NCBI GenBank assembly: GCA_016946835.1
Contig: JACVTC010000115.1
Coordinates: forward strand, 282,501-346,500
DNA length: 64,000 bases
Reading direction: 5' to 3'
Source of the DNA: Neocallimastix lanati (nom. inval.)
Taxonomy: Eukaryota > Neocallimastigomycota > Neocallimastigomycetes > Neocallimastigales > Neocallimastigaceae
In this document: positions 16,617 through 29,400 of the stretch, one piece after another
How the letters are laid out: the number at the start of each line of letters is the position of its first letter
How positions within the stretch are numbered: the stretch's first letter is position 1
The notes under the pieces: model-generated
Databases searched by the model: none
Told to the model about the DNA's origin: nothing
The model's input: only the letters and a program-made list of their open reading frames with translations
Position numbers and translations under genes: made by a program

Positions 16617-18343
16617 TCGAATGTGGTTCATTTCGCCAATTTTTATAATACAAATTTTCAATACGCCATTTATTTTTAATGGCTTGTAAAATTTTTTGTT
16701 AACGCCATAAAAATTTTAATAAAATTATATGTAAAAAAAAATAAATGTATAAATAAACAAACAAACAAATAAATAAATAAATAAATAAATAAAGAATGTA
16801 ATAAGTATATAAAATAAAAATAAATATTAGAATATGAATATAAAGTACAGATTGAATATAATAAAATAAAATAAAATAAAATAAAATAAAATAAAATAAA
16901 ATGAAATAAAATAAAATAAATAGTAGAAATATGAATATAAAGTTCAGATTTAATAAAATAAAATAAAATAAAATAAAATAAAATAAAATAAAATAAAATA
17001 AAATAAAATAAAATAAAATAAAATAAAATAAAATAAAATAAAATAAAATAAAATAAAATAAAATAAAATAAAATAAAATAAAATAAAATAAAATAAAATA
17101 AATAGTAGAAATATGAATATAAAGTTCAGATTTAATAAAACAAAATAAAATAAAATAAATAGTAGAAACATGAATATAAAGTACAGATTAAATAAAATAA
17201 AATAAATAGTAGAAACATGAATATAAAGTACAGATTAAATAAAATAAAATAAAATAAAATAAAATAAAATAAAATAAAATAAAATAAAATAAAATAAAAT
17301 AAAATAAAATAAAATAAAATAAAATAAAATAAAATAAAATAAAATAAAATAAAATAAAATAAATAGTAGAACATGAATATAAAGTACAGATTAAATAAAA
17401 TAAAATAAAATAAAATAAAATAAAATAAAATAAAATAAAATAAATAGTAGAATATGAATATAAAGTACAGATTAAATAAAATAAAATAAAATAAAATAAA
17501 TAGTAGAATATGAATATAAAGTACAGTTTAAATAAAATAAAATAAAATAAAATAAAATAAAATAAAATAAAATAAATAGTAGAATATGAATATAAAGTAC
17601 AGATTAAATAAAATAAAATAAAATAAAATAAATAGTAGAATATGAATATAAAGTACAGTTTAAATAAAATAAAATAAAATAAAATAAATAGTAGAATATG
17701 AATATAAAGTACAGATTAAATAAAATAAAATGAAATAAAATGAAATAAATATTGATTGTAATAATATAAAAGTACAAGTATATAAAATAAAATAAAATAA
17801 AATAAAATAAAATAAAATAAAATAAATATCTATTACTTGTACTTTTATATTATTACAATCAATATTTATTTTATTTTATTTTATTTTATATACTTGTACT
17901 TTTATATTATTACAATCAATATTTATTTCATTTTATTTTATTTTATATACTTGTACTTTTATATTATTACAATCAATATTTATTTTATTTTATTTTATTT
18001 TATATACTTGAACTTTTATATTATTACAATCAATATTTATTTTATTTTATTTTATTTTATTTTATATACTTGTACTTTTATATTATTACAATCAATATTT
18101 ATTTCATTTTATTTTATTTTATATACTTTTATATTATTACAATCAATATTTATTTTATTTTATTTTATTTTATTTTATATACTTAAATTATTACATTCTT
18201 TATTTATTTATTTATTTATGCATTTTTTTTTTTAAATATAATTGTATTAAAATTTTTTATGGCGTTAATAAAAAATTTTACAGGCCATTAAAAATAAATT
18301 TGGCGTATTGAAAATTTAAAATTTAAAAGCTGGCGAAATGCAC
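16617..18343. mobile_element. Fold-back-like non-autonomous element with composite A/B repeats
   Basis: The left end (16617-16750) begins CGAATGTGGTTCATTTCGCC. The right end, read on the minus strand from 18343, begins CGAATGTGGTGCATTTCGCC. The similarity continues for roughly 125 bases, including CGCCA motifs at matching places, so these are long inverted terminal repeats. Inside, the left arm holds about eleven A units (core GAATATAAAGTACAGATT) spaced by TAAAA pentamers, up to about 17735. The right arm holds about seven inverted B units (core TTGTACTTTTATATTATTAC) spaced by TTTTA pentamers. A 33-base perfect inverted repeat marks the middle (17748-17780 against 17834-17866). No coding capacity is seen. 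The ends resemble those of the MULE remnant at 2679-4676. Borders may lie farther right, because the next 75 bases recur near 28330-28405. Confidence 0.6.
17748..17866. repeat. Perfect inverted repeat (hairpin) at the centre of the fold-back element
   Basis: The left arm 17748-17780 contains GATTGTAATAATATAAAAGT. The right arm 17834-17866 is its reverse complement. The loop is about 53 bases of AAAAT pentamers. It marks where the repeat units switch orientation. Confidence 0.85.
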
Positions 18344-18354
18344 CACATTCGATA

Positions 18355-18420
18355 TGCGCTTTTATGTGCAATGATTTATAAGCAGTGGGTTTTTAAAATG
18401 GTAGTTTAGTAAATTTAGAC
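18355..18420 (+). repeat. Dispersed repeat, copy 1 (also near 28330)
   Basis: CTTTTATGTGCAATGATTTA followed by TAAGCAGTGGGTTTTTAAAA recurs with few changes at about 28337-28405, where it reads CTTTTATGTGCAATAATTTA then TAAGTAGTGGG. The left part (CACATTCGATATGC) also resembles CACATCATGATATGC at the second place, so the shared unit overlaps the right terminal repeat of the fold-back element. Confidence 0.65.
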
Positions 18421-19391
18421 TTATGAAACTTCATAATAGAAATGATGATATGAGTTTAGAAGTTTCACTTTCTTTTAAGGAACCAATAATTCAATTTCAC
18501 TATTATTTAATTTATTTAATTTATTTAATCTTATTTATTTTCTTATTATTTATTAAAAATAATCAAATAAAAATTAACTGCATCTATAATAAATTATTTT
18601 TAACTTAATATATATATAATCATGATTTTATAGTATGGAGTTGAATAAATTAATTTTTATTTTACTATTTTTAATTTATAATTTATTTTTTATTATTTAT
18701 AATTACTTTTAACTTTTATTTTTATTATATACTAATTTTTATTATTATTTTAATTTTTTTTTTTTTTTTTTGAATCTAATTTATGTTGAGAATAATAATA
18801 GATTTTTTTTTTTTTTTAATAATAGAAGATTATTTAAATTATTATATAAATTTCTTCATTATTTTTCATAGAATTATTTATATAATAAAAAAAGTTAAAT
18901 TCAAACTTTTTTTATTAAAAAAAGTTTTTTTTTTAAGAGTATTTATTTATTAAAATCTAATTAATTATGAATTATAAATTTGTATTAATTATTTAAACAT
19001 TATCATGATATTAAATGATATTACATTTTATTTTTAACAATCATAAAGAATTTTTTTAATAGATAATAATAAATTTAAGTTTTCTCCATCAGAATAAATA
19101 TTTTTAAGATAAAAAATAATACTATTTTTTAATTTTTGTTTTATTTTGTTGTGTTTTGTTTTTGCATGTTTAATTTTTTTTTCATATAATTTTTTGCTCG
19201 CTTGCATGTTTAATCCAAAAATTTAAATGGCCATGATAATTTTTTTTTAAATAAATATAAATTATAATTATACAATTATTAATATCATATCTCTATTTGC
19301 TTATTTCAGCATTTAAATAATAATAAACCTCTTATTTAAAAAATAAATTATACAAAAATATATATGAAATAAAATATAAATATTTATAAAA
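18421..19391. other. Intergenic region upstream of the receptor gene
   Basis: About 1 kb of AT-rich DNA with T runs and short poly-A stretches. A slightly GC-richer patch at about 19130-19240 repeats TTGCATGTTTAAT twice (near 19162 and 19202), 40 bases apart, the only notable direct repeat. No gene is seen. Confidence 0.5.
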
Positions 19392-22300
19392 ATGATTTTT
19401 AAATATATATATTCATCGTTTCACATATTTTCATTTTTTTTCTGTTTTCTAAAGAAAGCATATTTATATAATATTTCAATTAATAATGATAAGAAATCTA
19501 TGGAAAATCTAGCCATTACAATTAATAAGCCATTATTAACTAATGATGTAATTGTTGAATTATTTGATGGTATTTATAATATTCATGATGATGGAATTAA
19601 CCATCTTCATTTACACAATTCTCTTACATTTAATGGTAAAAGTGATACCAGATTTAATTTTCAAAATTCAGAAAAAAGTTCCCTTATTTTCCATTTTTCA
19701 GCTGGTTCATATGATAAAAAACTTATTTTTAATAATATTAAATTTTATGATTTCGATGGTTCTCAATATGAAAATTCAAGTTTATTTCCAGGAGGACCTG
19801 AAGATCGAACAGATCGATATACTATTGAATTTAATAACTGTGAATTTTATAATATAAAAGGAATTGTATTGAACATTAATATTATATGTTTAAAACGTAC
19901 TCAGTCAACACCTAATGTTATATTCAATAACTGTAAATTTGAGTAAGTTTAAATAACTAATCGATAATATGTATATTTAATGTTATTATAAATATAACAT
20001 AATTTTTAATAAATTTATTATTTTTTATTAAATTTTTATACTATCAATAAAAAATAAAATAAAATAAAATAAAATAAAAATATAAGAAATATAAATGAAG
20101 TATTTCAATCATATCATCAAGATTCATTATATAATTCAATCAATCTAGTACATTGCTTTTTATTGGAATATCATAATTGCTATTTTAACAATATAAAAAT
20201 GTTCGGTGAACTTCTTAATGGAGATGTGGCTATATATGATAGTAAAAATTTGTTATTATTTTATATCTATATTATTATTAAAAAAAAATAATGATAATAA
20301 TGAATTAAATTATATTTAAAATATAATATATATATATTATAGGTTATATTACTAATGTATATGGAACTGAAGAATTTCCTGGCACAATTATTCATTCATC
20401 TGCTGTTAATAACAAAGTAATAATAAAAAATACTAAAATTATTGATAATATAGTAACATTGAATAGGCCATTTTTTGATTTACTTGGAACTTCTTTGGAG
20501 TAAAAATATTTATTATAATAATTTTTTTTATTTATTTGTTTTGTAATTCATTCATTTAACTAATTTATTATTTATATATATAGAATTGAGGATTCAGTTT
20601 TTAAAAATTGTTATTCATACGCTAATTATTTAATAAATACTTCTGGAAGAGACAAGGCTTCCATAGATAATCCAAATATAATAATATCCAATACAGAATT
20701 TAATAGTAATAATTTTATTTATTAATAAAAAATTTAAATGCTATATTTAAAAATAATTAAATTCAAGGAATTTTTTTTTTTTAAATTTATTTTTGTATCT
20801 ATTCGATTTTAAGATATAAATACTTTAGTTGACGGTGTAGCCAACAGTATAAAAATTACAGGTTCAAAATTTCATAATATCACTTCCAAATCAGTTCTTT
20901 TTAATTCATCTATTTCTACTATTTACGCCGAGAATTCAGAATTTTCAAATATTATGTGAATATAAAATATATTATGAAAAAATATATATATAAATATAAC
21001 TATATAAATAAAATAAGATAAAACAAAAAATAAAGATGTAAATTTAATATATATATATATATATATTTAATAATATTAACATTGAATATATTATATATAT
21101 TATTAATTATAAAAGATCGTTAGGAAATGGTTTATTTTCTGGTGAAATCTCATATTTATTTACAAATGTAAAATTTAGTAATATTATATCCAATTCATAT
21201 TCATTGATTGCAAGTAGTTTTTCGAAATCATTATTTTCTAAATGTATCTTTGAAGACATTATATGCAATGGAGAAAGTGAGAATTCATCCTTACTTGAAT
21301 TTACATCAGTAACCTCTGGAACTGAATTTAAATTTGATGATGTTATTATAAGAAATTGTAAATCTAATGGAAATTTAATTAATATTAAAGGAGATTTAAC
21401 CACATTAAAATTTTCACATTTAACAATAAATGATGTTGTTTCTTATGGACCATTAATAAATAATGAATCTATAAAGGTTAATTATATTTTTTATATTACA
21501 ATTAAAATAAAAAATTCATTAATTAATTAATTAATTATTTATTTATTTATTTATTAATATATTTTTATTTTATTTTATTTTATTTTATTTTATTTTATTT
21601 TATTTTATTTTATTTTATTTTATTTTATTTTATTTTATTTTATTTTATTTTATTTTATTTTATTTTATTTTATTTTATTTTATTTTATTTTATTTTATTT
21701 TATTTTATTTTATTTTATTTTATTTTATTTTATTTTATTTTATTTTATTTTATTTTATTTTATTTTATTTTATTTTATTTTATTTTATTTTATTTTATTT
21801 TATTTTATTTTATTTTATTTTATTTTATTTTATTTTATTTTATTTTATTTTATTCAATCTGTACTTATATTTATATTCTACTATTTATTTTATTTTATTT
21901 TATTTTATTTTATTTTATTTTATTTTATTTTATTTTATTTTATTTTATTTTATTTTATTTTATTTTATTTTATTTTATTTTATTTTATTTTATTTTATTT
22001 TATTTTATTTTATTTTATTTTATTTTATTTTATTTTATTTTATTTTATTTTATTTTATTTTATTTTATTTATTTATTTTATTTTATTTTATTTTATTTAT
22101 TTATTTTATTAAATCTGTACTTTATATTCATATTTCTACTATTTATTTTATTTTATTTTATTTTATTTTATTTTATTTTATTTTATTTTATTTTATTTTA
22201 TTTTATTTTATTTTATTTTATTTTATTTTATTTTATTTTATTTTATTTTATTTTATTTTATTTTATTTTATTTTATTTTATTTTATTTTATTTTATTTTA

Positions 22301-25300
22301 TTTTATTTTATTTTATTTTATTTTATTTTATTTTATTTTATTTTATTTTATTTTATTTTATTTTATTTTATTTTATTTTATTTTATTTTATTTTATTTTA
22401 TTTTATTAAATCTGTACTTTATATTCATATTTCTACTATTTATTTTATTTTATTTTATTTTATTTTATTTTATTTTATTTTATTTTAATAAATTTCATCC
22501 CCATTTTATTTATTTAGTCATTTATTACTTTCGATAATCTTAATATCTATGATAATAAAAATATAAATAAATTCAATTGTGGTTTACTGACATATGAAAA
22601 AGACATTGATTTAACAATAACTAATTCCATATTTAAAGATAATACGATTAAAAATCATGGTGGTTCATTGTATGTAATTTTTTATAATTAATTTAATTAC
22701 TCAAATCCTTTTTTTTTTTTTTTTTGGTTTATTATATATATATAATATAAAAAATTTTTGATTTTTTAAATATATATATTAACATATTTATTTTAATATA
22801 TAGATGTTTTACAAATATTGATTCATTAAATATGAAAATTTTATCAAGTGTTTTTGAAAATAATTATGGAATAAACGGTGGTGTAATATATTTCGGTCAA
22901 TCCAATAATCATTTAAATAAAAATACTATCGAATTAGTAGATTTGATTTTTAATAAGAATAGAGCTGAATACTTCGGTGGAGTAATATTTTCAGATTATG
23001 AATATTTAAATTTTCAAAATATAAGGAATGTAACATTTACTGAAAATCACGCATATGCTGGAGGAGTCGTATATATTGATAATGAAAATAGTAAAAATGA
23101 TGAAAATAATATAGAAAACAAGTTTATTTTCATGGAAAATAAAAATTTTAAATATATACATAACACAGCTGAATCTCATGGAAATAACTATGCTACAGAT
23201 CCATATATGACTGATTTATTGAAATCAGATATTAATAATTTTGTTATAAAAAGTGGTGATTCATTTCCTTTAAAATTTAATCTTACTGATGAATTTAATC
23301 AAATTATTAAGGATGAATCAAAATTATATTCAAATATGGGATTAAAAATTAGTATTGCAAATGAAGATAATAATAAGTATAAATTAAATGGAAATATGTG
23401 CTTTTTTTCAAATGGTATATTTATTTTGACTTTTTATTATTAATTATATTTTATTTAATTAATCATAAAAATTCATAAATGTTATAAACGAACTTTTTTT
23501 TTTTATTATTATAATTATTATTAATATATAATAATATATTTCAGGTATTTGTGATCTAAATAATTTTAAAATATTTAGTACTGATCCTGGTAATGTTAAG
23601 TTAAAAATATCTTTAGAACATGAGAACAATAAAGTTATTCTCACCAATAAAGAAATAAATGTAAAACTTGAGAAATGTGATAAAGAGCAAATTAAAATTA
23701 CAGACAAACATAACTTTTATTCTTGTGAAAATCCTATTTGTGAAGAAAGTTGTCCAATTTTAAATGGAACAGCAGAGTGTATAAAAGGTTATAAAGAAAA
23801 TATAAACAGTATTGAATTAAATCAATGTAAATGTCTACCAGGATGGGAAGAAATTAACTGTGATAAAAGAGTTTTTGTCAAATATAATTATTTGTAAAAT
23901 TTTATATTTCATTTTTGAAAAGAATATATATGTTATATTTTATTTTTTTTTTTTTTTTCTTTTAAATTTAGTATATATATAAATTTAATATATATTGAAT
24001 TAAATCTACTAAAATATAAGTTTTATTTATTGTACTAATAATATATTATATTAATTATTAAAATTAATTTATAATTATTAAAATTTTTAATATATTATAA
24101 ATATAAATAGCAATATATCACATATTGTAACTATTCCCATAATAATAATAATAATTATAGGAATAATATTTATTTTTTTAAATAGAAATAAAAAAATTAT
24201 TGAAGATACAGGATTTAGTAAATGTGAATTAGTTTTATTTGGACTCTTATTCGTTTTAATAAGTCTCAATTTCAACCCATTTAAAAATTATAATAGTTGT
24301 GTACTGGAATTTATTTTCAAACACAGTGGAATTATATTAATTTATATGATTTTTACTTTTTATATAAAAACTGCTCGTAAATTAGGATTAAATTTAATTA
24401 ATTATACAGGTAGTAATACATTACCATTTACAAGTGAATCATTTAAAGATAATTCCATCATTCGATCATCTTCAAATCAAATTAATCAAGAAATAGAATC
24501 AAAAACTACTGATGAGAATGATGTATCTTCAGTAAGTCAATCAGTTGCTAAAAAAATAAATAAACGTATTTTATTACTTCATTCATTAGCTTTAGAATTT
24601 TGTATTATATATATTGCATTATGGGTTTTTCTTATCATTACAACTTTCATTTTAAAAAATAAAGAAACAAAATATAAACAAGAATATAATTATAATTGGA
24701 GATATGAATGTCCATTAAGAACTCTAAGTTTAGGAATGACTGCAATTGAATCTGTATTAATATTATATTTAGTTTTAAGTACAAGAAAAATATGGAAATA
24801 TACTTATATTTTTAAATGTACAAGATATATTAGCTATGCATGTATGATATGGACAACACTTGGACCACTAATTGATGTATATATTAAAATATATAATAAT
24901 AATATAAATTTAAAAAAAAAAAAAAAAAAAAATAATCTTTTTATTACATATATAATAATAATAATTAATTCACTATTACTTTTATTATTATTAACATCAA
25001 TTATTTGAATGTCTATTGTTATTATTGTTGCTATATATATTAATACTTAAATTTTATTATTTTAACAGTTAATTAGCAATTTAACAATACAAAATAAAAG
25101 TAATATTATTTTAGGATTTTGCATTACAACAAATTCTATTTGCTATCTAATGATTTTCTTTCTATTTATATGGGAAAAAGTTTATTACATCTTACGACAA
25201 GAAGATAATAATACTCATAATTACTTTATTGCAGAAAAACTTGAAAAATGCATTATACATAGATCATTCTCCTGTGAATGTAATAAGAATTATTCGGAAG

Positions 25301-25428
25301 AAAGTGACGAAATTGTTTCTAAATATTTAGATTTTTATAAATACTGTACTCAAATCTTTCTTTTCAAAAATGGTAATCTCAAGTATGTTAATAAAGGAAG
25401 TAAAAATACTTTGAAATTTATAGTATAG
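19392..25428 (+). CDS. Class C (family 3) seven-transmembrane receptor with beta-helix ectodomain
   Basis: Eleven inferred exons: 19392-19942, 20087-20241, 20343-20499, 20584-20705, 20814-20955, 21116-21476, 22518-22669, 22804-23414, 23545-23893, 24111-24876 and 25069-25428. All joins keep phase, giving about 1241 residues. The N terminus is a hydrophobic signal-like segment. The ectodomain is built of short strands of the NCxF/NxxF type and GGVIYFG, FGGVIFS and AGGVVYI motifs, matching right-handed beta-helix (Pmp-like) repeats. A Cys-rich EGF-like piece follows (CENPICEESC, CLPGWEEINC). Seven hydrophobic helices come last, starting with VTIPIIIIIIIGIIFIFL and ending CITTNSICYLMIFFLFIWEK, as in GABA-B/mGluR-type receptors. 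It is presumed a plasma-membrane sensor of an extracellular ligand; the ligand is unknown. The usual Venus-flytrap domain is absent. Confidence 0.85.
21554..22490. repeat. Large TTTTA pentamer array with A units inside an intron
   Basis: It lies in intron 6 (21477-22517) of the receptor gene. Around 900 bases are TTTTA pentamers. Three minus-strand A units interrupt them, near 21855-21885, 22110-22142 and 22408-22442 (CTGTACTTTATATTCATATT). The array makes this intron about ten times longer than its neighbours. Confidence 0.9.
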
Positions 25429-27128
25429 ATTGAATAAAGCCCAATAAATTTTTAATAATATTAATTCTTATAAACCGTATTTTGTATAACTTATTGGTAA
25501 TATAATTATTAGTAATTTAACAATAAAAAATTTTAATAAATAATTGTGGCATAAATATTATACGTATAAATAATCAGGTATATTTATACAATAAAATTAA
25601 AAAAAAATTAAATAAAAAAAAAGTAGAAAATAAAAAAATAAAAACAAAAAATATTAATAAAAAAGAGCTGTATATTAAATTTGTACATTAAATCATTTTA
25701 TATTTCATTTTTATTTTTATATACTTTACCCTTTTATATTACTTCACTAATTATTTTATTTTATTTTTATATATACTTTACCCTTTTATATTACCTTACT
25801 AATTATTTTATTTTATTTTTATTGATACTATACTCTTTTATATTCATTAATTATTTTATTTTATTTTATTTTATTTAAACTGTACTTTATATTCATATTC
25901 TACTATTTATTTTATTTTATTTTATTTTATTTTATTTTATTTTATTTTATTTTATTTTATTTTATTTTATTTTATTTTATTTTATTTTATTTTATTTTAT
26001 TTAAACTGTACTTTATATTCATATTCTACTATTTATTTTATTTTATTTTATTTTATTTAAACTGTACTTTATATTCATATTCTACTATTTATTTTATTTT
26101 ATTTTATTTTATTTAAACTGTACTTTATATTCATATTCTACTATTTATTTTATTTTATTTTATTTTATTTTATTTAAACTGTACTTTATATTCATATTCT
26201 ACTATTTATTTTATTTTATTTTATTTTATTTTATTTTATTTAAACTGTACTTTATATTCATATTCTACTATTTATTTTATTTTGTTTTGTTTTGTTTTAT
26301 ATATATATATATATTTATACCAATATATATTAAAATATATCTAGTTTTTTTTAAAATACATATCCATATATAATTATAATTAAAATTTTCAAATACGAAT
26401 GTAAATTATATAAAAAAACATTTATTGATAATCTATAAGTTTAAATATATGTATATATATATAACTATGAAATATTTAATTATTTATATTCATATGTATT
26501 TATTATATATATATATAAAGAAAAAAAATATTGTTAATAATAATAAATTTTTAAATATTCACCAAGTCTTTAGTATAGAGTATATATAAACTATTATTAA
26601 TAATTAACATACTAAAAAAAAAAAAAAGGAATAACAAATAAATAATTATTAATAAATATTAAATTTATACTATTTAAGTAATATAACTATTACCAACTAT
26701 GTTGTTTTCATATATTTTATTTTAACCAAATAAATTTAATTTGATATTTAAATGTTTTGACGTAAAGTGATTAAGTTACTAACATAATAGGTAATTTTAT
26801 TTTTAGTTTAAATTTTTTATTTTTAAATAAAGTTAATATATTTATAATAACTTAACCTAATTTATGTAATAATAATATAATATTGTGGCACATAAAATAA
26901 TTTGTTCAGATGATATCATAGTTTTATGTAGAGAAAATATAAATAATAAATGTTGTTTATGTTAAATAATTAAATAAATAAATAAAAAGTAAATGATGAC
27001 ATTAAAAAAATATATATTAATTTTTTATATCATATTTTATCTATCTACTTATATATTTATTAATTAATAATTTATTATTATTTATCTATTATTTATTATT
27101 TATTATTTATTATCTATAATTTATTATT
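25429..27128. other. Intergenic region with A/B repeat block
   Basis: No gene is seen. The block at 25690-26300 is listed separately. The rest is AT-rich with (TA)n stretches near 26300 and 26500 and TTATTTA-type repeats near 27085-27125, right before the copia long terminal repeat. Confidence 0.55.
25690..26300 (-). repeat. Composite repeat block: three B-like and six A units
   Basis: Three diverged B-like units (ACTTTACCCTTTTATATTAC and variants) lie at about 25720-25850. Six A units follow (AAACTGTACTTTATATTCAT, then ATTCTACTATTTATTTTATT), near 25875, 26004, 26057, 26112, 26173 and 26242, spaced by TTTTA pentamers. The block ends in TTTTG pentamers. It has the same unit order as the fold-back element but in the opposite orientation. 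Confidence 0.85.
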
Positions 27129-27572
27129 GTTGAAAATAAAGTTTAACATTATTTATTTTATTAGTATTAATTATATTTTATAATATAGTATTAATAAAGC
27201 ATCCTATAAATTTATGTATTAGAATATAAATAGTTTTATGTAATTGTAATATGGTATAAAATATTGAACTTTATATCATTTTATAATACAAATTTTATTA
27301 CATCTAATTCTCACTAAATTATAATAGATTAAGGATCACATTATTATTCTGCTAAATACAATTTAGAAATAAATTTAAATATACAATAAAATATTATATA
27401 ATAAAAATTATTAAATTTTACAATTGTCAAAAATGAAAATTCATAATAAAAATTTAAAAAATGACTGAACAAAATCCTAAATCAACAAACTCTAATTTTA
27501 AAATTTGAGGCGGTGAACTCTATCTTCTATTTTCAAGAAGTAACTTATGCAAATATGTAGAAGAAGAAATTT

Positions 27573-27923
27573 TAAAAAAATTAATATATCAAAAATAAAA
27601 AAGGAAAACTTAAAAGAATATATAAAGGTTAGATGAGACAATACAAAAGTTTAAAAATAAAAACATTACTGATGAAGACATTAAAAATAATAATACAACA
27701 GAAATGTTTCAAATAAATAACATTAGTAATGAATACAAATTAAAAGATTTTAAAAAAAATTAATATATCAAAAATAAAAAAGGAAAACTTAAAAGAATAT
27801 ATAAAGGTTAGATGAGACAATACAAAAGTTTAAAAATAAAAACATTACTGATGAAGACATTAAAAATAATAATACAACTAAAATGTTTCAAATAAATTGT
27901 ATCAGTAATGAATACAAATTAAA
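27573..27923 (+). repeat. Tandem duplication of about 165 bases inside the copia gag region
   Basis: Two near-identical direct copies begin TTAATATATCAAAAATAAAA at about 27579 and 27761. They run through AGGTTAGATGAGACAATACA to ACAAATTAAAA. They differ by a few substitutions (AACATTAGTAATG against TGTATCAGTAATG). The duplication must be recent relative to the decay of the element. Confidence 0.85.
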
Positions 27924-28739
27924 ATTCAATTTTAAAACGCTTTTGGCATATGAAATTTTTAATATCTTAAAGAAATTACAAACACATAATAATTAATGAA
28001 GGAGTTAGAATTATAAAAAAAAAGAATTAGATGAAAAATTCTATGAAAATAAAACTTCAATCAAATTCAAGTATAACAATGAATAATAACAATCCAGAAA
28101 AATATATTAGTTTTACAATGAACTATGACTCGCATATTGAACCTGAGAGCCAAGTAAAGTATGTAGAAAGAATATATAATAACAGAGAAGAAAATAAATA
28201 CCTTCCGAAGTACTAGATTAGAATTTAATTATTATACTAATAAAAATAGTGAATCTAAAGAAAATAATAATTTTATGTCATGAACTTTAAGATTTAGATG
28301 AATAATATCACATGACTCACATCATGATATGCTGGGACTTTTATGTGCAATAATTTATAAGTAGTGGGTTTTTTTTAAATAATGGTTGTTTAGTAAAATT
28401 TATTAATTATTATAATATTCGTACAATTAAAATAATAATTCTAATTCCTAAAATTTACAAGAGAGTCCTCCATTCCTAATATAAATAATTTAATCTATTT
28501 ATAAGAAATAGGTAATATATTAATTATATATTCTAATATATAGAACTATATAAATTTTATATAAATTAAAGTATTATAATTATTATAATATAATGATACA
28601 TTATTGAAATAAAATAAAATAAAATAATTATTATCAAAAAGATATAAATTTAATATTTAATAATTATTATTAAATATATAAATATGTTACTACACATATT
28701 TGTTTTATATCAATTATAAAATATTTACACAATATATGT

Positions 28740-29400
28740 AAGCATTACGAAATAATATCATTTACTGATGGTTGTATTGTAAGATCTGAATATATAGGAA
28801 CTTAGGTTGGCTACATCAACGAAAATAAAATCATTTTAAAAGATCAATTGTACATTCTTCTTTTTAAAAGAAGTTTAATGTCAATACACCAATACTACAA
28901 TCAATTTTTTAAAGTCTTATTTTACAATCACAATGATATAAATAAGTCGAAATGTATAACAAAAATGAAAATAAAATATGAACAACAAATATGAATAACT
29001 ACAATGTTTGTAAAATATACTCATTATTTAAAAAAAACAATTTTCAACAAAGAAGTAAGCGAATGTAATAATATTCAAAAATATAGAAAATGAAGACGTC
29101 CTAAAATTATGGTATAGACGTCTAGCACATTTCAATATAAATAAAAAAAATTGCCTATAAATCATATTAATTAATGAAAAATGTAAAATATAATCAGGAT
29201 CAAAATAAAGAAATTTTTCATATTATTTTTCTAAAAATAAAACGATAGATGTATATAAATTAGTTCATATGGATACTATTCAATACTCAGATGAATTATT
29301 ATATTAAAATAAATATTTTATCAGTATTATGGTTGACTACTCAAGATATGGTTGTGTATTTTGCATTAAATCATAAGAAAATGTTTATTCTTAAATGTTT
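28740..29400 (+). pseudogene. copia protease-flank, pre-integrase and integrase remnants
   Basis: In broken frames one reads GYINENKIILKDQLYILLF (about 28808-28864), then ENEDVLKLWYRRLAHFNINK (about 29086-29145), then YKLVHMDTIQYSDELLY (about 29255-29306) and YFISIMVDYSRYGCVFCIKS (about 29315-29374). The order and motifs match copia pol. In-frame stops at several positions show it is not translated as a protein. Confidence 0.75.

Noticed and set aside
16950-17374. ORFs of repeated Phe-Ile-Leu-Phe-Tyr on the minus strand
   Set aside because: These are translations of the TTTTA pentamer array.
17837-18235. 132-codon ORF across the B units
   Set aside because: The periodic peptide only mirrors the tandem B units; no start context or family.
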